From the NCBI RefSeq assembly GCF_026672425.1, contig NZ_JAPPRC010000005.1:186001-250000 (forward strand): 64,000 bases of DNA, given 5' to 3'. The stretch's first letter is position 1, and every line of letters begins with the position of its first letter. The notes beneath the pieces are model-generated. The model worked only from the letters and a program-made list of their open reading frames with translations. It did no database searches and was not told the origin of the DNA. Source of the DNA: Pannonibacter sp. SL95. GTDB lineage: Bacteria; Pseudomonadota; Alphaproteobacteria; Rhizobiales; Stappiaceae. This document shows, in pieces, positions 54,104 through 64,000 of the stretch. A program made the translations under genes and the position numbers.

Positions 54104-55705
54104 GTGTCCCGTCGTTACATGATCTTTCTTCGGGCTGTCGGCGTGTCCCTCCTGTTGGCTCTCGCACCGCTTCTCGCTGCCAATTTCATTCTCGACAACT
54201 ACGCCCTCACCAACGCCCGAACGGAGATGACGGCGATGGCGGAACGTTATGTCGCGCGCGGGGAAAACGCCATCTCCAGCGCTGTCGCCATGCTGCAGAA
54301 GCTGCATCGCAACACGGCGATCACCTGTTCGCGCGAAGACCGCCAGATCTTCATCTCGGCGATCGGCGAACTGGGCTATCTGCAGCGCATCGGGCTTGTT
54401 GACCGCAACGGCGTGCGCATGTGCATCGTGCCGGACGGTCCCATCGGCGGCGAGGCGATCCTGCCCGCCCTGCGCCCTGATGCGCCGCTGGTTGGCATCG
54501 GCATGCTGGAGCAGCAGTTCCTCGGCACCCATGTGGCCGTGGTCAGCTGGAACCTTGGCAATTCGAACCGGCTGTTTGCCGAAGTCGCCCCCGCTTCGAT
54601 CTCAATCGATGCCGGCCCGGAATATCTGCGCGCCTTCCGCAGGGCGGAACTGCGCCTTGGCAATGACGTGCCCTGGATGGCGGTCGGCGGTTTCAGCTCG
54701 GAAATGAACGATCCCGAGCAGGTGATCACCGTCGAACTGTCGTCCGCGCGCTATCCGCTGAAGGCGATCGTCGTGGCGCCCAAGTCCGCCGCGATCAGTC
54801 TGGTGAAGGATCTGAAGATGATCGTTGCCACGGCGAGCGCAGGCTTCGCGCTTGTCTTCATCGGCATCGGAGTCTGGTTCTCCTGGCGTCCGGACAGCGA
54901 AGCGGATGACGAGTTCATCGCTGCGATCAAGCGCAAGGAATTCATTCCCTATTACCAGCCCGTCATGGACATCGAGACCGGGCGCCTGCGTGGCTGCGAG
55001 GTGCTGATGCGCTGGCGGCGGCTGGACGGAACCATGGTCTCGCCGGGCCAGTTCATGCCCTATGCCGAAACGACCGGCCATATTTTCGAGATGACGCGGC
55101 AGATGATGCGCCAGACCGTGGTCGAGGTCGGCGAACTGTACTCGGAGAACCCGGATCTCAAACTGTCCGTGAACCTGTTTGCAGGGCACTTCAACGACCG
55201 GAAAATCATCGAAGATATCAAGGAGATATACGGAAAATCTCCGATCGCCTACCAGCAGATCGTGGTCGAGGTGACCGAGCGTCTGCCGTTGCAGGATCTC
55301 GAGCTTGCCCGCAAGCTGATTGCCGAGATGCAGGCGCTCGGCGTGCGCGTTGCCCTCGACGACGTGGGTACCGGTCACGGCGGCATGGCCTATCTGCAGA
55401 AGCTTGGCATCGACATCATCAAGATCGACAAGATGTTCATCGATGCGCTTGGCACCGACGACAGCTCGACGACGATCGTCGACTCCATGGTGGAACTTGC
55501 CGACAACCTCGGCATGGGCATCATCGCGGAAGGTGTGGAGCGCATGGAGCAGGTGGAGCGCCTGCGTGAGCTCGGCGTGACAGCCGCCCAGGGCTATCTC
55601 TTCGCCCCGCCCCTGCCCGGCAAGCTCTACATCGACCTGGCCAATGCCCTGACGGCCGGAGCGGGCGCTGCCGCAGACGACGAAGAAGACGAAGCCGCCG
55701 CCTGA
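54104..55705 (+). CDS. Membrane-bound EAL-domain c-di-GMP phosphodiesterase with CSS-motif sensor
   Basis: About 533 aa. One membrane helix (LRAVGVSLLLALAPLLAANFIL), a periplasmic domain with the CSS-type motif (NTAITCSREDRQ), a second helix (IVATASAGFALVFIGIGVWF) and a C-terminal EAL domain. The signature reads EVL (CEVLMRWR); the other catalytic residues are present: SVNLF Asn, VVEVTER Glu, LDDVGTGHG Asp-Asp, IIKIDKMFID Lys, AEGVE Glu and QGYLFAPP Gln. It should hydrolyse c-di-GMP, perhaps in response to periplasmic redox state. The start is uncertain: GTG at 54104, ATG at 54119 or ATG at 54020. Confidence 0.85.
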   Translation: MSRRYMIFLRAVGVSLLLALAPLLAANFILDNYALTNARTEMTAMAERYVARGENAISSAVAMLQKLHRNTAITCSREDRQIFISAIGELGYLQRIGLVDRNGVRMCIVPDGPIGGEAILPALRPDAPLVGIGMLEQQFLGTHVAVVSWNLGNSNRLFAEVAPASISIDAGPEYLRAFRRAELRLGNDVPWMAVGGFSSEMNDPEQVITVELSSARYPLKAIVVAPKSAAISLVKDLKMIVATASAGFALVFIGIGVWFSWRPDSEADDEFIAAIKRKEFIPYYQPVMDIETGRLRGCEVLMRWRRLDGTMVSPGQFMPYAETTGHIFEMTRQMMRQTVVEVGELYSENPDLKLSVNLFAGHFNDRKIIEDIKEIYGKSPIAYQQIVVEVTERLPLQDLELARKLIAEMQALGVRVALDDVGTGHGGMAYLQKLGIDIIKIDKMFIDALGTDDSSTTIVDSMVELADNLGMGIIAEGVERMEQVERLRELGVTAAQGYLFAPPLPGKLYIDLANALTAGAGAAADDEEDEAAA

Positions 55706-57395
55706 TCCGCGCGCTGCCTTCGGGCGCTTGGCCATCCCAAAGGCGCACCCCAGACACTTCACTTTCAATCCTGATGATAGCGCCGTGTGACATCCCTTTG
55801 CCCGGCTCTGCAATGGCAAACGCCGGCCCGGACGTGCCGGACCGGCGTTGACTTGTCTCCACAGCTGTGGGGCCCATCCTGCCGGCCAGCCCCCCCCCTG
55901 TTCGGGCGTTGCCAACTGGCAGGTGCTTTGCCCGGATCTCAGGCGGCGCGAACGTCCGTCAGGAAGCGCTCGACCTGCGCCTTCAGCCGTTCGGACTTGC
56001 TGCTCAGCTCGCCGGCGGTTGCCGTCACCTGGGTCGCAGCCGACCCGGTTTCGCTCGCCGCGCGGGTCACTTCCAGAATGTTGCTGGTGACCTGTTCGGT
56101 TCCCGTAGCCGCCTGTTCGACGTTTCTGGCAATCTCGCGGGTTGCGGCGGTCTGTTCCTCGACGGCTGACGCAATGCCTGCGGCGATTTCATTGATTTCG
56201 GAAATGGTCGTGCTGATCAGCTGGATCGCAGACACGGCGCCGCTGGTTTCCTGCTGGATGCTGCTGATCTGCTGGCTGATCTCTTCCGTGGCCTTTGCAG
56301 TCTGGCTGGCGAGATCCTTGACCTCGGAGGCGACGACAGCAAATCCGCGCCCGGCCGCTCCGGCCCGTGCCGCTTCAATCGTGGCGTTGAGAGCAAGCAG
56401 GTTGGTCTGGGCTGCAATGTCGGAGATCAGTCGAACGACCTCGCCAATACGCTGGGCTGCAAGCGCCAGGCCCTGAATCTGACTGTCGGTCTGGTGCGCC
56501 TGATCCACGGCGCGTTTGGCGATCTGCGCCGACTGGGACACCTGGCGCGAGATTTCCTGGATCGAGCTCGACAGTTCCTCTGTGGCGGTTGCCACGGTCT
56601 GGACGTTTGCCGATGCCTGTTCCGCCGCGCTGGCAACCGCAGTCGCCCGGTGCATCGTGTCTGTCGCGATGCCCGACATGGAATGCGCTGTGCTCTCCAT
56701 TTCGGTCGAGGCACCCGCGACGGCACTGAGCAACTCGGAGACTCCGGCGTCGAAGTTTTGGGTCAGCTGTTCGATCAACCGGCCACGCTCCTCGCGCAGT
56801 CTGGTTTCATGCGCCTCGCGCGCGGCCAGCTCATCGGCACGGATCATGTTGTCCTTGAACACCTGAACGGTCGCAGCCATGGCGCCCATCTCGTCGCGCC
56901 GCTCCACACCCGGTATGGCAACCGCCTTGTCGCCCCCCGCCAGCGCCTTCATTGCTGCCGTGATGGCAAGAACTGGCCGTGAAATGCCGCGGCCGATGAC
57001 CCAAGCGGAGATGATCCCGACCAACAGACTGGTTGCGGCAATCACAACGGTCAGGATTGCGGCGGTTTCCATCGCAGCGCTTGCCTGCGGGCCAAGGACA
57101 TCCTGTTCCTTCTTGACGGACAGCTTGAGCTCGTCCATCGCTGCCGACATCTTAACGCCCGTGGCATCCAGCTTGTCCTTGATGACTGCGTTGCGGGCGT
57201 TGATCGTATCGAAGACAGCGCGCACGGCTGCCTCGTACTGGCGATGCAACTCGCTCACCTCAGACGCAAGCTGAACCCGCCGCGGATCCTGAAGCGACGC
57301 CTTCAGCTCTCGTTCGTTTTGTTGCATCGTCGACGAATTCGTAAGCACACGCTCGAAGGCCGTCCGGTCATTGGTCTCAAGGAACCGGATGGCGC

Positions 57396-57398
57396 TCA
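57396..57398. repeat. Target-site duplication, left copy (TCA)
   Basis: TCA at 57396-57398 and again at 58331-58333 flank the IS exactly, in the context C-TCA-G. This fits the C-TNA-G target preference of IS5-family (IS1031/IS427-like) elements. Confidence 0.8.
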
Positions 57399-58330
57399 GA
57401 GTCGGACTCGAAAAGCCTTCAACGATAACCGTACCTTGCAAGTCGCCTTGTGATCAGGCGAATGTGGGCGATGATGATCCAAGCCTCTGATGAGGCGATG
57501 GACTTTTCGACATCCTTTGCCAATCTGCGGCATCTGCCGAGCCAGGCGAAGGTCCTTTCGACGACCCAGCGGCGCGGTAGGACTTCGAAGCCTTTCGCCT
57601 TGTCCGAGCGCTTGATGATCTCAACCGTCCAGCGCCCGATCTTCTTCAGCCGTCGCTTCAGCTTATCGCCCGCATAGCCGCCATCGGCGAAGACGTGCAG
57701 CAACCACGGCCACCTGTGGCGGATGGATTTCAGCAGATCGGGAGCGCCATCGCGATCCTGGATATCGGCCCCATGCACCATGAGGCCAACCATCAGGCCG
57801 AGCGTATCGACGATGATGTGGCGCTTGCGGCCTTTGGTTTTCTTCCCCGCGTCATAGCCCCGGATACCGCCGCTTTCGGTGGTTTTGACGCTCTGGCTGT
57901 CGATGACACCGGCCGTCGGTGAGGCCTCTCTGCCCTCCAGTTCGCGGGCTTCCATAACCAGATGGTGGTTGATGCGTGACCACAGCCCCAACGCCCGCCA
58001 TTCATAGAAATAGCGCTGGACGGTCGAGCACGGTGGAAAATCCTTCGGCAGCATGCGCCACTGGCAACCGGTCGTAGCGATGTAAAGCAGCGCGTTGACG
58101 ACCTCACGCAAGTCCGTGGTCCGCGGGCGACCCAGGCGGCGGGGCATGGGCAGAAAAGGCTCAACCAGTGCCCATTCCCGATCTGTCATGTCGCTTGCAT
58201 AGCGTGCCGTCCGCCGGGCATAGTACCGACGGGTGATTTCGCTCCAGGCCATTCTGAACTCCATCGAATCTCGCAAATCCGAAGGAACCATAACCTGTTG
58301 AAATCACCCACCTCTTTTTGAGGCAGCCTC
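57399..58330 (-). mobile_element. IS5-family insertion sequence (932 bp)
   Basis: Ends defined by target duplication and by inverted repeats: left GAGTCGGACTCGAAAAG, right (inward, minus strand) GAGGCTGCCTCAAAAAG, 13 of 17 identical. It carries a single transposase gene. The clean restoration of the receptor frame on removal and the intact duplication indicate a recent insertion. Confidence 0.9.
57419..58252 (-). CDS. IS5-family DDE transposase
   Basis: 277-aa transposase. The ATG at 58252 (MAWSEITRR) has GGAG six bases upstream and matches the usual start of this group; an ATG at 58291 is also open. DDE residues: Asp in GVIDSQSVKT, Asp in VFADGGYAGD and Glu in VVERTFAWLGRCRRL. The N-terminal IS4/IS5 helical domain (MTDREWALVEPFLP) is intact, so the element is probably active. 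Confidence 0.95.
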   Translation of the reverse strand: MAWSEITRRYYARRTARYASDMTDREWALVEPFLPMPRRLGRPRTTDLREVVNALLYIATTGCQWRMLPKDFPPCSTVQRYFYEWRALGLWSRINHHLVMEARELEGREASPTAGVIDSQSVKTTESGGIRGYDAGKKTKGRKRHIIVDTLGLMVGLMVHGADIQDRDGAPDLLKSIRHRWPWLLHVFADGGYAGDKLKRRLKKIGRWTVEIIKRSDKAKGFEVLPRRWVVERTFAWLGRCRRLAKDVEKSIASSEAWIIIAHIRLITRRLARYGYR

Positions 58331-58333
58331 TCA
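58331..58333. repeat. Target-site duplication, right copy (TCA)
   Basis: Matches the left copy at 57396-57398; see the IS entry. Confidence 0.8.
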
Positions 58334-59178
58334 GGCGCATCAACAACATGCTGCGCTGAACGACCCCCGCATGGTATGCGGCGACCACGTCGTTGTTTTC
58401 AAAGGCGCTCTGCGCGATCTCGCTGAGCTTTCGCTCCATCTCGGCACCAGCAGTATCCATGCTGTTGCGCACGATGTCATTCCTTTGGCCCTGAAGCTGC
58501 GTTACGTTGTCGAATGCAACCAGATACTGTTGCAGATCCTCTACCGCTTGCCGCGCGACTTGTTTCTTTTCGGGTGAGTTGACCAGCTCGTCCAGTTCGA
58601 GCGCCAGCGCACGGGCCTGTCCAGCATCTTCCTTGACCTTCAAGACTGTTTCCGTCGATGGCTGCAAGAGGAAATTCTTGACCGAGATCCGCATCGTGAG
58701 CAGCTCGGCCTGAATGAGGCCCGCCTGGTTTGTTTGCCGCGCAATCGACCGGTACCGGCTGAAGCTCTCGTTGCCAGACACGAGATTCAGGCTGGCAATT
58801 GTACTGATGAACAAAAGCAAAAGCAGAATAAACCCAAATCCGCCAAATATTTTTGCCGAGATCGATATATTCTTGAACATCGCAAAGCCCCCTCGCACTT
58901 GCACCGTCACATAGGCACTGGAACGCAACTGCGAAGCGGCAAAATACATTGCGGCTTTTTACAATGAACAGATATAGCCTGATTTCGATTCGCTCATACG
59001 CATTGTTACTTAAGGTGCGTTGTGCGTCGAGACTTGTGCAAGCGAAATTTTACAACCGAAAAAACTCAATCCACGTCGCAGGTTAGCAGTGACATGCGCG
59101 CGACAGGACGCAGCTTGCCGACCCTCCAGCAAGCTTTGCCGGATGCGGGATTGTCAGAGGTGATGCTGGATTGTCCGT

Positions 59179-60996
59179 CTAGACTGCGGCACGCTCGGCG
59201 GCATCGCGGAACTGAAGATCGGCAAGGCGGCGGTAGAGGCCATCGCGGGCGACAAGATCGCCGTGCGTGCCGGATTCCACCACTTGCCCCTTGTCGAAGA
59301 CGAGGATGCAGTCCGCGTCGCGCACGGTAGCCAGTCGGTGGGCGATGACGAGTGTGGTGCGGCCCTGCATCAGGCGCTTCAGCGCGCCCTGGACCTTGGC
59401 CTCGGATTCCGCATCAAGGGCAGAGGTTGCCTCGTCGAGCAGCAGGATCGGCGCGTTGCGCAACATGGCGCGGGCAATGGCGATGCGCTGGCGCTGGCCA
59501 CCGGACAAGCGCCCCCCGCCCTCGCCGACCATCGTGTCATAGCCCTGTTCCAGCGCCTCGATGAACTCATGCGCATTGGCATCCATCGCCGCGCGGATGA
59601 TGTCGGCGTCATCAGCCCCGGGCCGGCCGAGCGCGATGTTGTCGCGCACGGAGAGGTCGAACAGGAACGTGTCCTGGGTGACGAGGGCGATATGGTCGCG
59701 CAGCGAGGCGAGCGTGACATCGCGGATGTCCTGTCCGTCGATCAGGACACGGCCGCCGGTGACATCATAGAAGCGCTCGATCAGGCTGAAGGTGGTCGAC
59801 TTGCCCGCGCCCGAGCCACCAACCAGAGCGGTTACCTTGCCAGCATCGGCGGTGAAGCTGAGGCCAGCAAGCGCTGGAACCTCGCCATAGGTGAAATGCA
59901 CCGCCTCGAAGCGGACTTGGCCCTGCGGTACGCTCAGGACGGCCGAGCCCTGCAGGTCGGCATAGGACGGCGGGCGGTCCAGCATCTCGTACATGAGACG
60001 CACGCCGACGAGGCTGGAATTGAGGTTGACCTGCAGCCGGGCGAGGCGCTTGACCGGCTCATAGGCGAGTAACAGCGCCGTGATGAAGGCAAAGAAGGTC
60101 CCTGGGTCCTGCCCCTGCTCGACCACACTGTAGCCGCCGTAAAGGATCACCAGCGCAACGGCAAAGCCGCCCAGTGTTTCCATCAGCGGCGAGGTGCGCG
60201 CGGTGAGCGAGGCGATGCGGTTGGAGCGGTGCTCGACGTCGCGGATGGCCTTGCCCATTTCCTGGCGCATGCGGTCCTCGACGCGGAACGCCTTGACCAC
60301 GCGAATGCCGAGCGCCGTTTCCTGGACGGCGGAGACGATCTTGGTCGTGGAGACGAACTGCGACTTGGCATGCTTGCGCACTCGGCGGACAAGCAGCGAC
60401 ACGCCGAACACGGCAGGCGGCATGATGAGGAGCGCAATGACGCTGAGCGCCGGGTCCTGCAGCACCATGACGCTGACAAGGCCGATGACCGACAGGACAT
60501 CGCGGCCCAGCGACAGGATGACCATGTCGATGACGCCGCGCGCAGCTTGCGCGTTGTGCGCCAGACGGGTCGCCAGATCGCCAAGCGGCGTGCGGTCGAA
60601 GAAGGCCATGTCCTGGCGGGTCATGACTTCGAACAGGCGGTTCTGGATGCGGGCGACGATGGCGTTGCCGATGCGGCTCATCAGCACCTGCTGGCCATAG
60701 GTCGCCAGACCCTTGACGGTGAAGATGCCCATGACCGCGAGCGAGATGATCGTGATCATCGTCTTGTCGCGGTTGATGAAAACCTCGTTGATGACGTCGC
60801 GCATGATCCAGGCGCTGGCCGCCGTCGAGGCGGCGATGAGACCCATGAACACGAGGGTCAGCGCATAGCCCGGCACATGCTCGCGGGCATTTTCGGCCAG
60901 GAGACGGCGGATCAGGACCAGAGAGCCGTCGGGATCTGAAAACCAGCGCGTGAGGCTCAACGCTGTCGCCTTTCTGTCTGGGACCGGCACACTCAT
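59179..60996 (-). CDS. ABC exporter, MsbA-like (fused permease-ATPase)
   Basis: 605-aa half-transporter that acts as a homodimer in the inner membrane. Six helices lie in residues 35-330, then the nucleotide-binding domain with Walker A VGGSGAGKST, signature LSGGQRQRIAIARA, Walker B ILLLDEATSALD and H-loop IAHRLATV. The MsbA-like features (FFDRTPLGDLATRL, coupling-helix region) fit export of lipids or lipid A precursors, though drug export is possible. It stands upstream of no other transporter gene; aspS lies just behind it on the same strand. Confidence 0.88.
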   Translation of the reverse strand: MSVPVPDRKATALSLTRWFSDPDGSLVLIRRLLAENAREHVPGYALTLVFMGLIAASTAASAWIMRDVINEVFINRDKTMITIISLAVMGIFTVKGLATYGQQVLMSRIGNAIVARIQNRLFEVMTRQDMAFFDRTPLGDLATRLAHNAQAARGVIDMVILSLGRDVLSVIGLVSVMVLQDPALSVIALLIMPPAVFGVSLLVRRVRKHAKSQFVSTTKIVSAVQETALGIRVVKAFRVEDRMRQEMGKAIRDVEHRSNRIASLTARTSPLMETLGGFAVALVILYGGYSVVEQGQDPGTFFAFITALLLAYEPVKRLARLQVNLNSSLVGVRLMYEMLDRPPSYADLQGSAVLSVPQGQVRFEAVHFTYGEVPALAGLSFTADAGKVTALVGGSGAGKSTTFSLIERFYDVTGGRVLIDGQDIRDVTLASLRDHIALVTQDTFLFDLSVRDNIALGRPGADDADIIRAAMDANAHEFIEALEQGYDTMVGEGGGRLSGGQRQRIAIARAMLRNAPILLLDEATSALDAESEAKVQGALKRLMQGRTTLVIAHRLATVRDADCILVFDKGQVVESGTHGDLVARDGLYRRLADLQFRDAAERAAV

Positions 60997-61051
60997 GCGT
61001 CGCCGGAAGCGCGTGGCGGCAGGCGTTCAGCGCTGCCGCCACGGACCTGGA

Positions 61052-62836
61052 TCACTTGGCCGGAAGGTTCAGCCGCAGGTGCAGTTCGCGCAGCTGCTGC
61101 GTGCTCGGCGGCGTCGGGGCGCCCATCAGGAGGTCCTGCGCCTGCTGGTTCATCGGGAACAGCGAGATTTCACGCAGGTTCTTCGCGCCGACCAGCAGCA
61201 TGATGATGCGGTCGACACCGGCCGCCATGCCGCCATGCGGAGGTGCGCCATACTGGAAGGCGCGGTAGAGGCCGCCGAAGCGCTCTTCCACGTCCTCAGC
61301 CGACAGGCCGACCTTCTCGAAGGCCTTGACCATCAGGTCAGGCGACTGGTTACGGATCGAGCCCGAGGCGATTTCGAAGCCGTTGCAGACCATGTCGTAC
61401 TGGAAGGCCTTGATCGTCAGCGGATCCTGGTTCTCCAGCGCGTCCATGCCACCCTGCGGCATCGAGAACGGGTTGTGAGCGAAGTCGATCTTCTTCTCGT
61501 CCTCGTTCCACTCGTAGAAGGGGAAGTCGACGATCCAGCACAGCTCGAAGCGGTCACGGTCGATGAGGTTCAGCTCGTCGGCGGCGCGGTTGCGGGCCTC
61601 ACCGGCGAACTTGTAGAACTTCGACGGATCGCCGGCGGCAAAGAAGCAGGCATCGCCGTCGCCAAGGCCGAGCTGCTGGCGGATGGCCTCGGTGCGCTCC
61701 TCGCCGATGTTCTTGGCGATCGGGCCGGCGCCCTCGAGCTTGTCGCCCTCGGTGCGCCAGAAGATGTAGCCGAGACCCGGCTGACCCTGGGACTGGGCCC
61801 AGGCATTCATGCGGTCGCAGAAGGCGCGGCTGCCGCCAGTCTTGGCCGGGATCGCCCAGACCTCGGCCTTGGGGTTGCCCGCAATCATGTTGGCGAAGAC
61901 CTTGAAGCCGGAGCCGGCGAAATGCTCGGTGACGGCTTCCATGACGATCGGGTTGCGCAGGTCCGGCTTGTCGGAGCCATACATGCGGATGGCGTCGTCA
62001 TAGGCGATGCGGCGGAACGTCTGGGTGACGGGCTTGCCTTCGGCAAATTCCTCGAAGATGCCGCGGATCACCGGTTCCATGGTGTTCCAGACGTCTTCCT
62101 GGGTAACGAAGCTCATTTCCAGGTCAAGCTGGTAGAACTCGCCCGGCAGGCGGTCAGCGCGCGGGTCCTCGTCGCGGAAGCACGGGGCGATCTGGAAGTA
62201 GCGGTCGAAGCCCGCCATCATCAGGAGCTGCTTGTACTGCTGCGGCGCCTGCGGCAGGGCGTAGAAGGTGCCAGGATGGATACGGCTCGGCACGAGGAAG
62301 TCGCGCGCACCTTCCGGCGAAGACGCGGTCAGGATCGGCGTCGAATATTCGGTGAAGCCGCCCTTGGTCATCTCGCGGCGCATGGCGGCAATGACTTCGG
62401 TGCGCTTGACGATGTTGCGGTGAAGCGTCTCGCGGCGCAGGTCGAGGAAGCGGTAGGTCAGACGCACGTCTTCCGGATAGTCCGGCTCACCGAATACCGG
62501 CAGCGGCAATTCCTTGGCCGCGCCCAGGACTTCCAGGTCGCGGATGAACAGCTCGATCTCGCCAGTCGGAAGGTTGGCGTTGACGGTCTCGGCGGTGCGC
62601 GCCTTGACGCTGCCGTCGATGCGGATGCACCACTCCGAGCGGACGGTTTCAGCCAGCTTGAAGGCCGGGCTGTCCGGATCAACGACGCACTGGGTGATGC
62701 CGTAATGGTCGCGCAGGTCGATGAACAAGAGGCCGCCGTGATCTCGCACGCGGTGCACCCAGCCCGACAGGCGAACGGTTTCCCCGACATGGCTCGCGCG
62801 CAATTGCCCGCAGGTGTGGCTCCGGTAACGGTGCAT
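61052..62836 (-). CDS. aspS: Aspartyl-tRNA synthetase
   Basis: 594-aa class II synthetase of the bacterial type. The ATG at 62836 ([12 protein letters not shown]) follows GAGGA. Anticodon-binding OB fold ([23 protein letters not shown]), catalytic motif 2 ([11 protein letters not shown]), the GAD insertion domain typical of bacteria and the final motif 3 [14 protein letters not shown] are visible. It may also mischarge tRNA-Asn if the organism uses the transamidation route; that cannot be judged here. Confidence 0.96.
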   Translation of the reverse strand: MHRYRSHTCGQLRASHVGETVRLSGWVHRVRDHGGLLFIDLRDHYGITQCVVDPDSPAFKLAETVRSEWCIRIDGSVKARTAETVNANLPTGEIELFIRDLEVLGAAKELPLPVFGEPDYPEDVRLTYRFLDLRRETLHRNIVKRTEVIAAMRREMTKGGFTEYSTPILTASSPEGARDFLVPSRIHPGTFYALPQAPQQYKQLLMMAGFDRYFQIAPCFRDEDPRADRLPGEFYQLDLEMSFVTQEDVWNTMEPVIRGIFEEFAEGKPVTQTFRRIAYDDAIRMYGSDKPDLRNPIVMEAVTEHFAGSGFKVFANMIAGNPKAEVWAIPAKTGGSRAFCDRMNAWAQSQGQPGLGYIFWRTEGDKLEGAGPIAKNIGEERTEAIRQQLGLGDGDACFFAAGDPSKFYKFAGEARNRAADELNLIDRDRFELCWIVDFPFYEWNEDEKKIDFAHNPFSMPQGGMDALENQDPLTIKAFQYDMVCNGFEIASGSIRNQSPDLMVKAFEKVGLSAEDVEERFGGLYRAFQYGAPPHGGMAAGVDRIIMLLVGAKNLREISLFPMNQQAQDLLMGAPTPPSTQQLRELHLRLNLPAK

Positions 62837-63216
62837 GAAGTCCTCGATGGCTTCCGAAAATGACAAGGGTTCCAGCCACGAACGTGGGCGGAGGTTTGGG
62901 TGGACAAGCCACGTCACGCCGCCAAAGTCAAGACGCAGGCGGGGTTGCTCCCCCGTCGCGGCCGATCCTGCATCAGTCCCCAACCCGCGACGCGTGGGGA
63001 TCGTGGACGGATCAATCACATTTCGTGAAGTGTCCATTCATCGCTTGAATTTCTTTTGCCGGCGCACCCAAGCTACAACAGGGCACTGGGGAAATGCAGG
63101 CTTCATGGGAAGCTGAATCGGTCCCGCACCACACCAAAGGGGCAACGCGCCGGAACCGGAACCGCGAAGACCCGATCGGCCTGCCAGGACTGCTGGCAAA
63201 CCTTCCAGAGAACCGA

Positions 63217-64000
63217 ATGTCGACGATCCGTCCGCTTATTCCCCTCCTTGCCACTGCCGGCATTCTCATCGGCGGCAACGGGTTGCAGGGAACCTTCATT
63301 TCGCTGCGGGCGCTGGAGGAGGGATTTTCGCCGCAGGTGATCGGCTTCATCGGCACGGGCTACAACATCGGCTTTGCCCTGGGCTGCATCTACATCACGC
63401 GCATCATCAGGGCCATCGGGCACATTCGGGCCTTCTGCGCGCTTGCGGCAATCGCCGCCGCCGCGTCCATGCTGATGTTGCTCTACATCGCTCCCCTGCC
63501 CTGGTTCCTGATGCGCCTCGTCCAGGGACTGTGCATCGCCGGTCTGTTTGCCGTTGTGGAAAGCTGGCTCAACGCGCGTGTCACCAATGCCAACCGCGCC
63601 CGCACCCTCTCCATCTACCGGTTCGTCGACCTGGGCGCCGTCACCCTGGGGCAGTACATCATTCCGGCCGTCGGGGTCAGTGGCTTTGAGCTTTTCGTGA
63701 TCATCGCCATGGCGTTGACACTCTCGCTCGTGCCGATTTCCCTGACCGACCGCACCAGCCCGGCAGCCCCCGAGCATGTGCGCTTTGATGTGCGGGTGTT
63801 GTGGAAGGTGTCGCCGCTGGCGACCATCGGCTGCATTGTGGTCGGCTTCACCAATGCCAGTTTCCGTTCGCTCGGGCCGGTTTATGCGGACGGGATCGGC
63901 ATGACGGTGACCTCGATCGCCACATTCATGAGCGCTGGCATATTTGCCGGTGTCGTGTTGCAATATCCGCTGGGGCATTATTCCGACAAGCTGGACCGGC
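63217..64000 (+). CDS. MFS transporter, N-terminal part (runs off window)
   Basis: 261 codons of a major-facilitator protein; the gene continues beyond base 64000. At least seven hydrophobic helices are visible, starting LIPLLATAGILIGGNGLQ. The order of conserved features (GTGYNIGFALGC, VQGLCIAGLFAVVESWLN) resembles the YcaD-like subgroup of transporters of unknown substrate. It is divergent from aspS. Confidence 0.85.
   Translation, partial: MSTIRPLIPLLATAGILIGGNGLQGTFISLRALEEGFSPQVIGFIGTGYNIGFALGCIYITRIIRAIGHIRAFCALAAIAAAASMLMLLYIAPLPWFLMRLVQGLCIAGLFAVVESWLNARVTNANRARTLSIYRFVDLGAVTLGQYIIPAVGVSGFELFVIIAMALTLSLVPISLTDRTSPAAPEHVRFDVRVLWKVSPLATIGCIVVGFTNASFRSLGPVYADGIGMTVTSIATFMSAGIFAGVVLQYPLGHYSDKLDR

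Larger units (their letters stand above)
55939..58880 (-). pseudogene. Methyl-accepting chemotaxis protein interrupted by an IS element
   Basis: The 5' part starts at 58880 (MFKNISISAKIFGGFGF) with a membrane helix and a helical periplasmic ligand domain, and runs to MLLMRL; the 3' part resumes at SAIRFLETND, followed by a second membrane helix, HAMP domain and MCP signalling domain with the hairpin tip (RIGEVVRLISDIAAQTNLLALNATIEAARAG). Removing the 932-bp IS and one 3-bp duplication joins them in frame to a 668-aa receptor. The last ORF alone (from about 57441) lacks the N-terminus and is probably not membrane-targeted correctly. Confidence 0.92.

Noticed and set aside
55867-56476. Plus-strand ORF of about 200 codons opposite the chemoreceptor gene
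   Set aside because: Composition mirrors the conserved MCP signalling domain on the other strand; no ribosome-binding site or family signature.
1-64000. CRISPR arrays, tRNA or rRNA genes, prophage genes
   Set aside because: No spaced direct repeats, tRNA cloverleaf sequences, rRNA segments or phage structural genes were noticed; a tRNAscan and Infernal run would settle it.

Overview
The window is a GC-rich chromosomal segment of an alphaproteobacterium, most likely of the order Hyphomicrobiales (Rhizobiales). Four things point there: the conserved block surE-serS-tatCBA-scpBA-nagZ-SPOR-argS-dgt-erpA, a suf operon in the order sufS2-B-C-D-S1-X-A known from Agrobacterium, an ExoR-like periplasmic regulator, and an NDUFA12-type complex I subunit. 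A large adenosylcobalamin-dependent ribonucleotide reductase (RNR) fits too. A relative of Stappia, Labrenzia or Pannonibacter is my guess, not something the sequence proves. I saw no rRNA, tRNA or CRISPR array.

Layout. 1-14.6 kb: the housekeeping block, nearly all on the minus strand, with two unusual guests: an orphan iron/spermidine-type ABC ATPase between scpB and tatA, and a plus-strand esterase between nagZ and the SPOR gene. The serS gene carries an AT-rich in-frame insertion of about 70 codons. 14.6-24.2 kb: xthA, a small secreted six-Cys protein, exoR, parE, a sulfotransferase-like gene, a DEAD-box helicase, a GGDEF diguanylate cyclase and tenA. 24.2-31.4 kb: the complete suf operon for Fe-S cluster assembly, with an Irr-box-like dyad upstream. 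31.7-35.1 kb: an alpha/beta hydrolase, a small outer-membrane barrel, the NDUFA12-like protein and a response regulator.

35.1-48.9 kb is the most unusual part. Two class II RNR genes lie about 6.5 kb apart in the same orientation. The first (1232 aa) is complete and is preceded by a leader with a B12-box-like motif and an intrinsic terminator. The second (956 aa) has Ser where the N-terminal redox Cys should be, lacks the C-terminal Cys tail, and has an exact CtrA box upstream. Between them sit a lower-GC CBASS-like anti-phage island (a frameshifted CD-NTase with an AGS-C-type sensor domain, a four-helix membrane effector and a second CD-NTase), a truncated antitoxin-like ORF with paired operators, two tandem RiPP precursors of the NHLP leader family with no maturase in sight, and an Ala-rich coiled-coil protein of unknown function.

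48.9-64 kb: two related secreted proteins, a PfkB kinase, a membrane-bound EAL phosphodiesterase, a chemoreceptor gene cleanly interrupted by a 932-bp IS5-family element (3-bp target duplication), an MsbA-like ABC exporter, aspS and the start of an MFS transporter. The GGDEF and EAL proteins imply c-di-GMP signalling; the CtrA-like sites suggest cell-cycle control of some genes.
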